Shown: positions 25,848 to 34,206, counted from the stretch's first letter. The stretch is DNA of 64,000 nt from JACVRU01 sp040902725 (GCA_040902725.1 JBBDWU010000028.1:62001-126000); one strand, 5' to 3'. Numbers and translations are program-made. Notes: generated by a model not told the origin, from the letters alone.

Positions 25848-26789
25848 TCAGCGGGATGTAAGGGAAGTGTAAGCGTGGCGGCGCCACCGGAGCGTTCGCA
25901 GCATCAGCAGGAGAGCGGTGGAGCCCGCGGCCACGTTGACGGTGATGATCGTCAGCTTCATGCCGACGCTGAAGCCGAGCACGAGCAGGGCCGGGGCGAT
26001 CCCCGCGAAGACGTAGGCGAGCAGCGCCTGCTCGGTGCCGATACCCGCCGGCGTGAGCGGGAGGATCGTCGCGAGGCTCTGCGCGACCTGGACGAGGAGC
26101 GCGTTGTGCAGGGTCGCAGGCATGCCGAACGCGACCAGCAGCAGGTAGATCGTCGTCAGCCGCAGGACCCAGTCGAGCGCCTGGAAGGGGACGACCAGGC
26201 GGAGATAGCGGCCCGGCGAGCGCAGGATCGCGAAGCCCTGCCCGACGCGCAGCCAGAACTCGGCGATCCGGCGTGAGGCCCAGAGGCCGAGGGCGACGCC
26301 GCCGGCGAGGGCCACGGCCCCGACGGCGACTGCCGCGCGGGGGTACTCGAAGAGCCAGAGCCAGTCCACGTCGGGCAACAGCGGGATCACGTCGACTCCG
26401 GGCAAGACTCCGAGCGACAGCGCCCAGATGAGCAGCGCGGAGGCGACGACGATGTCGAAGAGCGTCTCGGCGACGAGCGTCGCGGCCAGCGTCGGGTAGC
26501 TCGAGCCGGGCACGCCGCGCTTGACGAGGTAGAGCTTGAGCACGTCGCCGCCGCGCGCCGGCACGATCGCGTTCACCCCGACGCCCGCCACGTAGGCGCC
26601 GAAGACGGTCCGCCAGCGGACGTCGAGCTCCGGGCTCGCGGCGGCGAGGATGTTCCGCCACGCGCGCGTCCGCACGACCATCTTCGCGAGGTGAGCGAGA
26701 GCCGCGAGCGCGACGAACTGCCACTCGATTCCCGCCAGGTGGTCGAAGAGGGCCTCCGCGGCGCGGACAACAGCATCCATCGGCCTCAT
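25848..26789 (-). CDS. UPF0104/AglD-like integral membrane protein (lysylphosphatidylglycerol synthase TM family)
   Basis: 313-residue polytopic protein with about eight membrane helices. The motif VGVNAIVPARGGDVLKLYLV and the later TILPLTPAGIGTEQALLAYV are hallmarks of the LPG-synthase transmembrane/AglD-like family, often found with cell-envelope glycolipid genes. Likely a lipid or glycolipid transporter or flippase-like protein. The ATG is at 26789 (MRPM) or 26780 (MDAV). It is divergent from the Tat-exported gene at 26799 with under 10 bp between them, so the two promoters overlap the coding ends. Confidence 0.82.
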   Translation of the reverse strand: MRPMDAVVRAAEALFDHLAGIEWQFVALAALAHLAKMVVRTRAWRNILAAASPELDVRWRTVFGAYVAGVGVNAIVPARGGDVLKLYLVKRGVPGSSYPTLAATLVAETLFDIVVASALLIWALSLGVLPGVDVIPLLPDVDWLWLFEYPRAAVAVGAVALAGGVALGLWASRRIAEFWLRVGQGFAILRSPGRYLRLVVPFQALDWVLRLTTIYLLLVAFGMPATLHNALLVQVAQSLATILPLTPAGIGTEQALLAYVFAGIAPALLVLGFSVGMKLTIITVNVAAGSTALLLMLRTLRWRRHAYTSLTSR

Positions 26790-26798
26790 AATCGTGGC

Positions 26799-28415
26799 AT
26801 GGGGTTGCGCCGGCGCGATTTCCTCGGCGCCGCGCTCGCGGCGCTCGCCGCTCCAGGGGCCGCCGGCGCGCGGTCGCAAGCGCCTGCGGCGTCGGATCTT
26901 CACGTGTCGAACGGCTCGCGGCGCTACGCGGGAGACGGGCCGCTCTTCGCCACGCTGACGCCGCGGCGCGGCGGGAGAGCCGTCGTCTCGTTCCGGCTCG
27001 ACCGCCCTGCCCGGGTCGTCCTCGAGGCGGTGCGCACGGACACCATCCGGGTCGGGCGGCCGAGCGGGGCGACGATCTGGCAGACGGTGAAGCGGCTCGG
27101 GGCCGGGCGGCACGAGCTGGCCTGGCGCCCCGCGGCGGACATCCAGCCGCGCACCTACGTCCTCCGGCTGACGGTGATCGACCCGCGAACCGGCCGGAGA
27201 CGCGTCTACGGCGACCACGGTCCCCGCGACCGGGTCAGCGGCCCCGTGGTCCGCGTCCAGGGAGTCGGCCTCGCGCTCACGAAGCCGAGCTACGCCCCCG
27301 GGCAGCCGGCCGACCTGCTGATCGCCTGCGACGCGCGCAAGCTGCGGGCGCAGGTCTTCCACTACGGCGGGACCGCGGAGCCGCAGGAGCGCGACCTGGC
27401 GACGAACGGCGTCGCTGTCACCCCCGCCGTCGAGGTCGACTGGCGCGGCCACGCGGAGCGCCCGGCGAGGCTGCGCCTCTTCCGGGCCGGGGCGTGGGCA
27501 AGCGGCCTCTACTTCGTCCGCATCGGCACCGACGACGGCCGCGCCGGGTACGCGCCGTTCATCGTCCGCCCCAGCCGCCTCGGGACGCAGCGCGTGGCCG
27601 TCGTCCTCGCGACCAACACCTGGCAGGCGTACAACTTCCACGACGCCGACGGCGACGGCTGGGGCGACAGCTGGTACGTCAGTGAGGCCCACCGCAGCGT
27701 CGACGTCAGGCGGCCGTTCCTCGACTTCGGCGTCCCCTTCCGCTTTCGCGACTGGGACCTCGCCTTCGTGGCCTGGCTCAACCGGACGGGGAAGCCGGCG
27801 GACTTCCTCTCCGACGAGGACCTGGCGGCCGCGGGCAGCGGCGCCGCCCTGCGGCGCGCGTACGACCTGATCGTCTTCCCCGGTCACGAGGAGTACGTGA
27901 CGACCCACGCCTATGACCTGGTCGAGCGCTACCGCGACCTCGGCGGGAACCTCGCCTTCCTCGCCGCGAACAACTTCTTCTGGCGCGTGCGCCGTACAGG
28001 TCCGCGGATCGTCAAGGACGACCTGTGGCGACGGCTGGGGCGAGCCGAGTCAGGCCTCGTCGGCGCCCAGTACCTCGGCTCCGACCAGGGGCAGCGGCAG
28101 GGGCCGTACGTCGTCACCGACGCGGCCGCGGCGCCGTGGCTCTTCGAGGGGACGGGGCTCGCCGACGGGTCGGAGTTCGGCCGCTACGGCATCGAGATCG
28201 ACGCCCGCGGGCCGGCATCGCCGCCGCAGACGCGGGTGCTGGCGCGGATCCCCGACCTAATGGGGCCCGGCCGCTCGGCGGAGATGACCTACTACGAAAC
28301 CGAGGCCGGCGCGAAAGTCTTCGCCGCCGGCGCGATCAACTTCGTCGCCTCGATGACCGATCCGCGCGTCGAGCGCCTCGTCGACAATCTCTGGACGCAT
28401 CTCTCCAGCGCCTAA
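26799..28415 (+). CDS. Tat-exported protein with N,N-dimethylformamidase beta-subunit-like domain
   Basis: 538 residues. The start MGLRRRDFLGAALAALAAPG is a twin-arginine signal (RRRDFLG), so the protein is exported folded. A beta-rich N-terminal part (about 30-260) is followed by a region resembling the large subunit of dimethylformamidase: VVLATNTWQAYNFHDADGDG, VFPGHEEYVTTHAYDLVERY, NLAFLAANNFFWRVRR and YETEAGAKVFAAGAINF. The actual substrate is unknown; many relatives are annotated only by this domain. The TAA stop runs straight into the 76-nt repeat element. Confidence 0.75.
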   Translation: MGLRRRDFLGAALAALAAPGAAGARSQAPAASDLHVSNGSRRYAGDGPLFATLTPRRGGRAVVSFRLDRPARVVLEAVRTDTIRVGRPSGATIWQTVKRLGAGRHELAWRPAADIQPRTYVLRLTVIDPRTGRRRVYGDHGPRDRVSGPVVRVQGVGLALTKPSYAPGQPADLLIACDARKLRAQVFHYGGTAEPQERDLATNGVAVTPAVEVDWRGHAERPARLRLFRAGAWASGLYFVRIGTDDGRAGYAPFIVRPSRLGTQRVAVVLATNTWQAYNFHDADGDGWGDSWYVSEAHRSVDVRRPFLDFGVPFRFRDWDLAFVAWLNRTGKPADFLSDEDLAAAGSGAALRRAYDLIVFPGHEEYVTTHAYDLVERYRDLGGNLAFLAANNFFWRVRRTGPRIVKDDLWRRLGRAESGLVGAQYLGSDQGQRQGPYVVTDAAAAPWLFEGTGLADGSEFGRYGIEIDARGPASPPQTRVLARIPDLMGPGRSAEMTYYETEAGAKVFAAGAINFVASMTDPRVERLVDNLWTHLSSA

Positions 28416-28489
28416 GGCGCCGCTTGCGGCGCCGACTTCAGGATGCAGGGCTCCGCCCGGCATCCGTCTGAAACGACCGGTCGACCCGC
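28414..28489 (+). repeat. 76-nt two-hairpin structured element, copy A
   Basis: Starts with the last two bases of the upstream TAA stop. Hairpin I is GGCGCCGCTTGCGGCGCC (28416-28433). A short linker GACTTCAG leads into hairpin II (28441-28465): an 11-position stem with one A-G mismatch and a TCC loop. The tail is CCGTCTG then GACCGGTCGACCCGC. A second copy of identical length occurs at 52219-52294 on the minus strand; positions 1-29 match at 27 of 29 and the final 15 are identical. Hairpin II has diverged with compensatory changes. It could be a structured RNA, a REP-like element or a family of 3'-end hairpins; there is no T-run typical of an intrinsic terminator. Confidence 0.8.
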
Positions 28490-28547
28490 TCGAAGCTGAC
28501 ACAAGAACGCAGTAGGAAGCGTCCGGCCCGCTCCGAATACTTCGCCT

Positions 28548-28787
28548 ATGCCCGCCGAGACGAGCAGCGAGCGGATCGAGCGGCTGCTGACGCAGCGGCT
28601 CGACGAGCTGGCCCAGGCGCTCGAGCGCTCCGGCGCCCCCGCCGACTCGGTCGGACGCCTCCTGGAGCTCGCCGCGACCGGCACCCTGACCGCCGTCGCG
28701 CTCGAGCTGCTGCACGAGCAGCCGGCCGAGCAGCCGGTGGTGGTCAAGGAGGCGCAGGAAGCGCTGCCCGAGCGGCGCGCGGCCTAA
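28548..28787 (+). CDS. Small acidic helical protein of unknown function
   Basis: 79 residues, helical and acidic (SSERIERLLTQRLDELAQAL, LLELAATGTLTAVALELLHE), no membrane span, no cysteines. It begins at ATG 28548, 58 bp after the repeat element, and its TAA overlaps the convergent dehydrogenase stop (CTAA). Function unknown. Confidence 0.5.
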   Translation: MPAETSSERIERLLTQRLDELAQALERSGAPADSVGRLLELAATGTLTAVALELLHEQPAEQPVVVKEAQEALPERRAA

Positions 28788-29644
28788 GACTCGTACTTGT
28801 AGAAGCCCTCGCCGCTCTTGCGGCCGAGCTTACCCTCCTCGACCATGCGAACGAGGCGCTCTGGCGGCGCCATCCGCGGCTCGCCCAGCTTCCCGTGGAG
28901 CGCTTCCGAGGCGTGCACGTGGATGTCGATCCCGACGACGTCCACGAGCGTCGCCGGCCCCATCGGCCAGCCGGCGCCGTGGCGCATCGCCTTGTCGAGG
29001 TCCTCGACGGTGACGCCCGCCTCGTCGAGCACGCGGATGCAGTCGTTGAGAAGGGGGATCAGGATCCGGTTGACGATGAAGCCGGGGGTGTCGTTGCAGC
29101 GCACCGGCTCCTTGCCGAGCCGCTCCGCGAAGGCGAAGGCCGTCTCGAACACGTCCTCGTCCGTGCGCTCGGTGCGCACGATCTCCACCAGCTTCATCAG
29201 CGGCGCCGGGTTGAAGAAGTGCATGCCGACGACGCGCTGCGGCCGCTCGGTGACCGACGCTATGTCGGTGACCGAGAGCGCGGACGTGTTCGTGGCGAGG
29301 ATTGCGTCGGCGCCGACGACCGACTCGAGCGCGCGGAAGAGCTCGTGCTTGACCGCGAGCTCCTCGAACGCCGCCTCGATCACGAGGTCGCACTCCGCTA
29401 GCGCGTCCAGCTCCGTGGTCAGCGCCAGCCTCCCGACGGCCTCGTCCTTGGCCTCCTGCCCGAGCTGGCCCTTCTCGACCTTGCGGGTCAGGAAATGGTC
29501 GATGCGGCCGCGCGCGGTCTCGCCGAGCTCGGCGCTCACCTCGCGCCCGACTGTCTCGTAGCCCGCCTCGACGCACACCTGCGCGATGCCGGCGCCCATC
29601 GTCCCCAGCCCGACGACGCCCACCTTCCGGATCTCGCGCGCCAC
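28784..29644 (-). CDS. 3-hydroxybutyryl-CoA (3-hydroxyacyl-CoA) dehydrogenase
   Basis: NAD(P)-dependent oxidoreductase that interconverts 3-hydroxyacyl-CoA and 3-ketoacyl-CoA. The 286 residues carry the Rossmann start VGVVGLGTMGAGIAQ (8-22), ATNTSALSVTDIA, GMHFFNPAPLMKLVEIV (with the catalytic His) and NDTPGFIVNRIL. The size and single-domain layout fit the PaaH/Hbd group. GTG start at 29644, 4 bp after the thiolase stop. Together with that thiolase it forms a short-chain acyl-CoA module usable for beta-oxidation, butyrate or PHB-type chemistry. Confidence 0.93.
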   Translation of the reverse strand: MAREIRKVGVVGLGTMGAGIAQVCVEAGYETVGREVSAELGETARGRIDHFLTRKVEKGQLGQEAKDEAVGRLALTTELDALAECDLVIEAAFEELAVKHELFRALESVVGADAILATNTSALSVTDIASVTERPQRVVGMHFFNPAPLMKLVEIVRTERTDEDVFETAFAFAERLGKEPVRCNDTPGFIVNRILIPLLNDCIRVLDEAGVTVEDLDKAMRHGAGWPMGPATLVDVVGIDIHVHASEALHGKLGEPRMAPPERLVRMVEEGKLGRKSGEGFYKYES

Positions 29645-29648
29645 GGAC

Positions 29649-30800
29649 CTAGAGGCGCTCGACGACGCCGGCGATCGCCTGGCCGAAGCCGATGCACATG
29701 CACGCGATCCCGTAGCGCGCGTCGCGGCGCTCGAGCTCCGAGAGCAGCGTGGCGGTCAGCCGCGCGCCGGTTGCGCCCAGCGGGTGACCGAGCGAGATGC
29801 CGCCGCCGCTCGGGTTCACGTCGCCGGCCTCCCAGCGCTCGTGCAGCCCCGTGTCGGCGAGGAACTGGAGCACGACGGACGCGAAGGCCTCGTTCACCTC
29901 GACCACGGCGATGTCGTCCCAGCCGAGGCCCGCCTTGGCGAGCGCCTTGGCGCAGGCATCCGGGTTCCCGTGCAGCATGAGCGTCGGGTCGACGCCGGCC
30001 AGCCCGAAGGAGATGAAGCGGCCGCGCGGCGTCAGCTCGAGGCGCGACGCGGACGACTCGGACGCGATCAGCACGGCCGCCGAGCCGTCGACGATCTGGC
30101 TCGAGCTGCCGGCGGTGATCTTGCCGCCCGGGACGAATGCCGGCTGGAGCTCCGCCAGCTTCTCCAGGGTGGTCTCGCGGCGGACGGCCTCGTCGGTGTC
30201 GAAGACGACGCCCACGTGCGGGTTGGTGAGCTCGATCGGGACGATCTCGCGCTCGAAGCGGCCCTCGTCGATCGCTCGTGCCGCGCGCATGTGGGACTCG
30301 TACGAGTACGCGTCCAGCTCCTCGCGCGAGAGGTTCCAGCGCTCGGCGATGTGCTCGGCGGAGATGCCCTGCGGCACGATGTCGAAGCGCTCGAACACCT
30401 CCGGCGCCATCGACCCGTTGTTCGAGCCCATCGGGACGCGGGACATCATCTCGACCCCACCCGAGATCACCAGGTCGAGCTGGCCCGACCAGACTGCGGC
30501 CGCCGCGTTGAAGTTCGTCTGCATCGAGGAGCCGCACTGGCGATCCACGGTCGTCCCGCACACGCTCGCCGGCCACCCGGCCGTGAGCGCGACGTTGCGC
30601 CCGATGTTCCAGGCCTGCTCGTCGATCTGCGTCACGCAGCCCCACTGGAGGTCCTCGACCTCCGCCGGGTCGACGTCGTTGCGCTGGACCAGCGCGTTCA
30701 GGACCTGCGCCGAGAGCTGGTCGCCGCGGATCGAGGCGAGCGTCCCGTTCCGCTTCCCGATCGGGCTGCGGACGGCGTCGATGATCAGCGCGTCGGCCAT
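29649..30800 (-). CDS. Acetyl-CoA acetyltransferase (thiolase)
   Basis: 383-residue thiolase. The acylated cysteine is Cys89 in VDRQCGSSMQ. NEAFAS, GGGISLGHPLGATGARL (His) and CMCIGFGQA (second active-site Cys) are intact. ATG at 30800 is preferred over an upstream ATG because the family begins with ALIIDAVRSPIGK. It is first in a two-gene operon with the 3-hydroxyacyl-CoA dehydrogenase and lies 25 bp from the divergent aldehyde dehydrogenase, so they share a promoter region. Confidence 0.95.
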   Translation of the reverse strand: MADALIIDAVRSPIGKRNGTLASIRGDQLSAQVLNALVQRNDVDPAEVEDLQWGCVTQIDEQAWNIGRNVALTAGWPASVCGTTVDRQCGSSMQTNFNAAAAVWSGQLDLVISGGVEMMSRVPMGSNNGSMAPEVFERFDIVPQGISAEHIAERWNLSREELDAYSYESHMRAARAIDEGRFEREIVPIELTNPHVGVVFDTDEAVRRETTLEKLAELQPAFVPGGKITAGSSSQIVDGSAAVLIASESSASRLELTPRGRFISFGLAGVDPTLMLHGNPDACAKALAKAGLGWDDIAVVEVNEAFASVVLQFLADTGLHERWEAGDVNPSGGGISLGHPLGATGARLTATLLSELERRDARYGIACMCIGFGQAIAGVVERL

Positions 30801-30825
30801 CTGCGGCGATTGTACGCTTCGGCCC

Positions 30826-32211
30826 ATGGCAGCCACCGCCGCCGAGCAGGCGTGGATCGAAGTCCGGTCGCCCTACTCGGGAGAGGTCGTCGGCCGCGCG
30901 CCCAAAAGCGGCGCCGCCGAGACTCGATGGGCGATCGACGCCGCCGCCGCCGTGCTCGCCGAGCCGCTGCCGGCGCACAAGCGCGCGGAGATCCTCGTCA
31001 AGGTCGCCGGCGCGCTCGGCCGCCGCCACGACGAGGTCGCGCGCCTGATCTCGGACGAGGCCGGGAAGCCGATGAAGGCCGCCCGGGTCGAGGCCCGCCG
31101 GGCCATGTCCACTTACACGATGGCCGCCGTCGAAGCGCGCAAGCTCGCCGGCGAGATGGTGCCGATGGACGCCGCCCAGGCCGGCGAGGGCAAGCTCGCG
31201 TTCACGCTGCGCCGTCCGATCGGCGTCGTCGGCGCAATCTCGCCGTTCAACTTCCCGCTCAACCTCGTCGCGCACAAGATCGCGCCCGCCCTGGCCGCGG
31301 GCTGCCCGGTGGTGCTCAAGCCGGCCTCGCAGACCCCGCTCTCCGCCCTCCTGCTCGCCGAACTGGAGGAAGAGGCGGGCCTTCCCGCCGGCTGGCTCAG
31401 CGTCGTCACCGGCCCCGCGGCCGAGATCGGCGACGTGCTCGTGGAGGACGAGCGGATCAAACTGATCACGTTCACGGGCTCGGCGGAGGTCGGCTGGAAG
31501 CTGGCCGGCCGCGCGCCCCGCAAGCGGGTCAAGCTCGAGCTCGGCAACGCGACGCCCGTCATCGTCGACGAGACCGCAGACCTCGACGTCGCAGCCTCCA
31601 AGCTGGCCGCGAACGCCTTCTCGTTCGCCGGCCAGAGCTGCATCTCGGTGCAGCGGATCTACGTTCAGCAGGCCGTCCGCGACGAGTTCGTCGCGCGCTA
31701 CGTGCCGCTGGTGGAGGCGCTGAAGGTCGGCGACCCGGCGGCCGAGGACACCGACGTCGGCCCAGTCATCGACGAGGACGCCCGCGAGCGGATCCTCGCC
31801 TGGATCGGGGAATCGGGCGCGGAAGTGCTCACGGGCGGCGCGCTCGAGGGCGAGCTGATCCAGCCGACGGTGCTGGCCGACGCGCCCGCCGAGGCGAAGG
31901 TCTGCCGGGAGGAGGTCTTCGGCCCGGTCGTCGTGGTCAACCCCTACGGCTCGCTCGACGAGGCGATCGAGCTCGCCAACGGCACGCGCTTCGGCCTGCA
32001 GGCGGGAGTCTTCACGCAGAACCTCACCGCGGCCCTCCGCGCCGCCCACGAGCTCGAGTTCGGCGGCGTCACCGTCAACGAAGCTCCGACCTTCCGCACC
32101 GACCAGATGCCCTACGGCGGCGTCAAGGACTCCGGCAACACCAGGGAGGGTCCTGCCTACGCCGTGCGGGAGATGACGGAGGAGCGCCTCGTGGTCGTCG
32201 AGCTGCCATAG
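30826..32211 (+). CDS. NAD(P)-dependent aldehyde dehydrogenase
   Basis: 461-residue ALDH. Conserved positions: N in ISPFNFPLNL (141), LKPAS with Lys165, FTGSAEVG, catalytic Glu238 in LELGNATP and nucleophile Cys272 in AGQSCISVQR. EEVFGPVV and YGGVKDSG near the C terminus are also intact. The substrate is not evident; the closest feel is lactaldehyde or glyceraldehyde-3-phosphate-type non-phosphorylating ALDH. It is divergent from the thiolase and leads a run of small membrane and zinc-ribbon genes. Confidence 0.92.
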   Translation: MAATAAEQAWIEVRSPYSGEVVGRAPKSGAAETRWAIDAAAAVLAEPLPAHKRAEILVKVAGALGRRHDEVARLISDEAGKPMKAARVEARRAMSTYTMAAVEARKLAGEMVPMDAAQAGEGKLAFTLRRPIGVVGAISPFNFPLNLVAHKIAPALAAGCPVVLKPASQTPLSALLLAELEEEAGLPAGWLSVVTGPAAEIGDVLVEDERIKLITFTGSAEVGWKLAGRAPRKRVKLELGNATPVIVDETADLDVAASKLAANAFSFAGQSCISVQRIYVQQAVRDEFVARYVPLVEALKVGDPAAEDTDVGPVIDEDARERILAWIGESGAEVLTGGALEGELIQPTVLADAPAEAKVCREEVFGPVVVVNPYGSLDEAIELANGTRFGLQAGVFTQNLTAALRAAHELEFGGVTVNEAPTFRTDQMPYGGVKDSGNTREGPAYAVREMTEERLVVVELP

Positions 32212-32218
32212 TCCCGGC

Positions 32219-32365
32219 GTGCTCGGCGTCTCGCTCGCTGCGGTCGTGATCGGAGTCATCTTCCTCTTCGTCCTCCCCTGGGTCGGCATCGTCGTGGGCG
32301 CCGTCGGCCTCCTCCTGCTGCTGGTGTACGTCGTCGGCGCCGCGCGCAGGCCGGCCGAGCGCTGA
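32219..32365 (+). CDS. Small two-helix membrane protein
   Basis: 48 residues from GTG 32219: two hydrophobic helices (LGVSLAAVVIGVIFLFVLPW, then GIVVGAVGLLLLLVYVVG) and a short basic tail ARRPAER. It starts 7 bp after the ALDH stop and ends 28 bp before the zinc-ribbon gene, so it is part of the same transcription unit. No function recognised; too short for most gene finders. Confidence 0.55.
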   Translation: MLGVSLAAVVIGVIFLFVLPWVGIVVGAVGLLLLLVYVVGAARRPAER

Positions 32366-32393
32366 CCTGAACGCCTGTTAGCCTCTGCCCGAG

Positions 32394-32849
32394 ATGGGCC
32401 TCTTCAGCCGTTCCGGGCCCGAGGAGCAGCCGGCGGCGGCCGCGCCCCGGACCCGCCGACGAGCCGCGCCGCCTCCGGGCGACCTGCGCCGCGAGCGAAA
32501 GCTCCTGCTCAAGGAGCGGGAAGCGCGCATCCGCGACCTCGGCGGCCTGGTGATGGAGATGTACCGCCAGGACAGCTTCCGCGAGCACCTCCTCTACGAG
32601 CGCAGCGCGGAGATCGCCCAGATCGAGGAGCGCTTGCTCGAACTGGAGCTGCTCCTCGACTCCCGGCGGCCTCCGGCCGCGCGCTGCGAGTGCGGCGCGC
32701 CGATCTTCTGGGGCTCGCACTTCTGCGCCAACTGCGGCCGGCAGGTCGGCGAGCCGCTGGCCGGGTGCCCGAACTGCGGCTCCGCTGTGCCCGCCGCGGC
32801 CGGTTTCTGCCCGATCTGCGGCGCGGCCGCGCCCAGAGGAGGCCACTGA
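32394..32849 (+). CDS. Double zinc-ribbon protein with coiled coil
   Basis: 151 residues. A disordered Ala/Pro/Arg-rich N terminus is followed by a charged helix (about 30-95), then two zinc-ribbon units: CECGAPIFWGSHFCANCG and CPNCGSAVPAAAGFCPICG, each with two CxC/CxxC knuckles. Such DZR-type ribbons usually mediate protein contacts. TGATG overlap with the next gene, which has another zinc ribbon, points to a joint role. Confidence 0.75.
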   Translation: MGLFSRSGPEEQPAAAAPRTRRRAAPPPGDLRRERKLLLKEREARIRDLGGLVMEMYRQDSFREHLLYERSAEIAQIEERLLELELLLDSRRPPAARCECGAPIFWGSHFCANCGRQVGEPLAGCPNCGSAVPAAAGFCPICGAAAPRGGH

Positions 32850-33490
32850 TGGTCGAGCCGGGCGCCGAGCGCGACTGCCCCAACTGCGGCAGCCCCGCCG
32901 ACCCGCACCAGGAGTACTGCCTCCAGTGCGGCCACCGGCTCCCGCCCGCCGCGGGGACCCTCCGCAGCGCGGCCCTGGCTGCGGGCAGCCCCGGCTGGAC
33001 GATTCTGCTGACCGCCGTCGTCGCGCTCCTCGCAGCCGCGATCGTCGCGGCCGTCCAGCTGACGACCGACGAGTCCCAGCCGGTGCTCGTGGCGACGTCG
33101 CCCCAGCCGACGGCGCCGCTCCCCACGACCGAGACGCTGCCGGAGACCACGACCACGGCGCCGGAGACAACCGCGCCCCCGCCCACCCAGCCGCCGCCCT
33201 CCGACGGGCTCACGGCCTGGCCGGCGCGCGCGAGCGGCTGGACGATCGTGCTGGCGTCGATCCCAGAGGGCCCGGGCGCGCGGGCCGTCGCCACCAGAGA
33301 GGCGCGCCAGGCGATCGACGGGGGCCTGACGCAGGTCGGAGTGCTCGTCTCCTCGCGCTACTCGAGCCTCCACCCCGGCTACTTCGTGGTCTTCTCCGGC
33401 GTCTACGGGAACGTCGGCGCCGCCGAGCAGGGTCTCCCGCGCGCCCGCGCGCTCGGCTACCAGGCCTACACCCGCCAGGTCGTTCCGTAG
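32849..33490 (+). CDS. Zinc-ribbon membrane protein with extracytoplasmic SPOR-like domain
   Basis: 213 residues: cytoplasmic zinc ribbon (CPNCGSPADPHQEYCLQCG at 10-28), one membrane helix (about 48-72), a Thr/Pro-rich linker (about 80-115), then a globular end with WTIVLASIPEGPGARAVATR and SSLHPGYFVVFSGVYGN, which reads as a SPOR-type fold; SPOR domains bind septal peptidoglycan stripped of stem peptides. The protein could link a cytoplasmic zinc-ribbon partner (the gene just before) to the cell wall. Role inferred. Confidence 0.7.
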   Translation: MVEPGAERDCPNCGSPADPHQEYCLQCGHRLPPAAGTLRSAALAAGSPGWTILLTAVVALLAAAIVAAVQLTTDESQPVLVATSPQPTAPLPTTETLPETTTTAPETTAPPPTQPPPSDGLTAWPARASGWTIVLASIPEGPGARAVATREARQAIDGGLTQVGVLVSSRYSSLHPGYFVVFSGVYGNVGAAEQGLPRARALGYQAYTRQVVP

Positions 33491-33508
33491 CCGGTTCGTA
33501 GAGGTTTT

Positions 33509-33527
33509 GCCCGGGTCCGGACCGGGC
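33509..33527. terminator. Hairpin after the zinc-ribbon operon (possible terminator)
   Basis: GCCCGG and CCGGGC arms flank a 7-base loop 18 bp after the stop of the SPOR-like gene. There is no T-run downstream, so it would be a weak or Rho-assisted terminator. The rest of 33491-33692 holds AT-richer DNA with GTTAA/TTAAC inverted half-sites (about 33645-33672) that could be promoter or operator for the next gene. Confidence 0.35.
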
Positions 33528-33692
33528 ACGGCGCAGGTGGACCCGTCACGTCCGGCCGTTCTCAGCGCAGGCAACCGGGCCGCGGACTTTGTAACACGGC
33601 GGCGAACGGTTAGACTCGACATCGCGCCCAGCACGTGACGTTCGCTTAACAAAGCTTTTCGGCCCGTTAACGACACGACAGGCAGACTCGAC

Positions 33693-34151
33693 TTGGAAGA
33701 CCGGACTCAACTTCTCCAGAGCTGCATGTATCAGTATTCGCGGGCCATCTATCGCTCGATCAGGGAACTGGTCGACCCCTACTCCGATCCGGACACGCAG
33801 CTCGACTCCCGGCGGGCGGTGCTGACGGCTTGCGAGGAGACGATGGAGCGGCTCGCGACCGACCCGCTCTACTTCGCCAAGCCGGATCGAGCGCTCTTCC
33901 AGGACATCCGGCGCTACTTCCCGATCACGGCGCAGGCCGAGGTCGCGTGGGCGGTGCGCGAAGGCGTGACCGCCGCGATGACGTTCATCCAGGAGCAGAT
34001 CGAGGCGGGCGCGCTCGACGGCGGCGTCGCGCGCTGCCGGGCCACGACGCGTAAGGGCAAGCCGTGCCAGCGCACTCCGCTGCCCGAGCGCGACTACTGC
34101 CCCTCGCACCAGCACCTCGAGCGCACCGAGCGCCCCAAGGTCGCCGCTTAG
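33693..34151 (+). CDS. Protein of unknown function with C-terminal CxC-H zinc-knuckle (DUF5763-like tail)
   Basis: 152 residues, helical N-terminal two thirds (LLQSCMYQYSRAIYRSIREL, RLATDPLYFAKPDRALFQDI) and a C-terminal zinc-binding element with ligands in ARCRATTRKGKPCQRTPLPE and DYCPSHQH (C-C-C-H). This tail (RCxATTxxGxxCxxxxxxxxxYCxxH) occurs at the end of many unrelated bacterial proteins. The TTG start at 33693 has no good ribosome binding site; ATG 33726 is an alternative. It lies 55 bp ahead of PafBC. Confidence 0.65.
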   Translation: MEDRTQLLQSCMYQYSRAIYRSIRELVDPYSDPDTQLDSRRAVLTACEETMERLATDPLYFAKPDRALFQDIRRYFPITAQAEVAWAVREGVTAAMTFIQEQIEAGALDGGVARCRATTRKGKPCQRTPLPERDYCPSHQHLERTERPKVAA

Positions 34152-34206
34152 GCGGCCGAACCGGCCACTCGGCAGAGCGTCGCTCGCACGATAGTGTGGG
34201 ACCTCG

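Noticed and set aside
29536..32289. A long minus-strand open frame across thiolase and aldehyde dehydrogenase
   Set aside because: It covers the correct genes in another frame or strand and has no recognisable domain; the ALDH and thiolase have intact catalytic residues.
33491..33692. Further copy of the 76-nt element in the intergenic region after the SPOR-like gene
   Set aside because: It contains a hairpin, but none of the conserved blocks (GGCGCCGC arms, CCGTCTG, GACCGGTCGACCCGC) is present.
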